Part shown: one piece after another, positions 6,095-6,447 of the stretch
How positions within the stretch are numbered: position 1 is the stretch's first letter
Layout of the letters: each line of letters opens with the position of its first letter
Origin: Desulfovibrio sp.
GTDB taxonomy: Bacteria > Desulfobacterota > Desulfovibrionia > Desulfovibrionales > Desulfovibrionaceae
DNA length: 6,447 nt
Reading direction: 5' to 3'
NCBI GenBank assembly: GCA_009773975.1
Contig: VSMX01000077.1
Coordinates: 4,407 to 10,853 of the forward strand
Notes under the pieces: model-generated
The model's input: only the letters and a program-made list of their open reading frames with translations
What the model was told of the DNA's origin: nothing
Database searches by the model: none
Translations under genes and position numbers: made by a program

Positions 6095-6447
6095 CTAGTG
6101 CTTCATGAAATCTTCGGTCGGGCGCCTGAGCAGCGCGATGAAATCCCTGAACTGGATGATCAGGGAAGCGGCGGCCATTATCGGCAGCGTGCCATAGATA
6201 AAGGTCATGTTCACGCCGGTGGAAACAGATTCCTGGTCGTAGGTGCTCATCACATACTCCACGCCGCCCCACAGGAGTATGGCCATCACGGTCATGCCGA
6301 TAAGGCTGGCAATGATTTCAATTGTCTTGCGCGAGGTTCCGTGCAGCATATCGACGAACATATCCACCGCGATGTGTTTTTTGCGGTAGAAAGCTTCGAT
6401 TGAGCCAAAAAATGTGATCAAGATGAACAGCAACCTGGCCAATTCCT
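6095..6447 (-). CDS. dctQ: TRAP transporter small permease subunit DctQ, N-terminus cut by window edge
   Basis: The small four-helix membrane subunit that works with DctM. About 117 codons are visible. The family is usually 155-180 residues, so the first membrane helix and start codon lie beyond the right edge. The first visible residues read E-L-A-R-L-L-F in frame to the window end, so the TTG at 6442 is an internal leucine and not a start. The typical second-helix region ELARLLFILITFFGSIEAF and the following basic, amphipathic stretch YRKKHIAVDMFVDML are present, then two more hydrophobic segments and a charged tail ending RRPTEDFMKH. Gene order dctQ-dctM with a 9-base gap is standard. The periplasmic binding protein gene dctP is expected just upstream, beyond the window. 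Confidence 0.92.
   Translation of the reverse strand, partial: ELARLLFILITFFGSIEAFYRKKHIAVDMFVDMLHGTSRKTIEIIASLIGMTVMAILLWGGVEYVMSTYDQESVSTGVNMTFIYGTLPIMAAASLIIQFRDFIALLRRPTEDFMKH

Noticed and set aside
5858..6403. A 181-codon open frame on the plus strand over dctQ/dctM
   Set aside because: Same reasoning: it lies opposite well-supported TRAP transporter genes and its charged His/Gln/Glu/Gly-rich product has no family features.

Overview
The window looks like ordinary chromosomal DNA from a mid-to-high-GC bacterium. Gene order and protein sequence suggest an anaerobic, amino-acid- or dicarboxylate-using proteobacterium, perhaps of the Desulfovibrio type. That placement is a guess from gene style (TRAP transporter, aromatic amino acid carrier with RidA), not a sequence match. 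I see no transposase, integrase, phage gene, CRISPR array, tRNA or rRNA.

Layout. The left half is coded on the minus strand. Reading in the direction of transcription from about 3.2 kb, it holds a 5-formyltetrahydrofolate cyclo-ligase, a PgeF/YfiH laccase-domain protein that overlaps it by 4 bases, a tyrosine/tryptophan-type (HAAAP) amino acid permease, and a RidA imine deaminase cut by the left edge. A plausible sigma70-type promoter lies just upstream of the permease, so permease and ridA may form their own unit inside or after the folate/cell-wall pair. A plus-strand pair starts at 3228, divergent from the cyclo-ligase. It is a calcineurin-like metallophosphoesterase followed after 2 bases by a NagD-type HAD phosphatase. 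The pair converges on a TRAP transporter (DctQ cut by the right edge, then DctM) read from the right on the minus strand. A strong hairpin with T tracts on both sides separates the two and can serve as a terminator in both directions.

How the genes fit together. Permease plus RidA is the combination expected beside a beta-eliminating PLP enzyme (tryptophanase or tyrosine phenol-lyase), because these make the 2-aminoacrylate that RidA removes; such a gene would lie beyond the left edge. The cyclo-ligase and PgeF are both housekeeping or metabolite-repair enzymes and are probably translationally coupled. The two phosphatases may act on related substrates, but nothing in the sequence names a substrate.

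The least explained part is the 194-base gap between the divergent cyclo-ligase and metallophosphoesterase genes (3034-3227). It contains a long nested imperfect hairpin (3063-3144) and several smaller stems, and may encode a structured RNA. I found no convincing new multi-gene system in the window.
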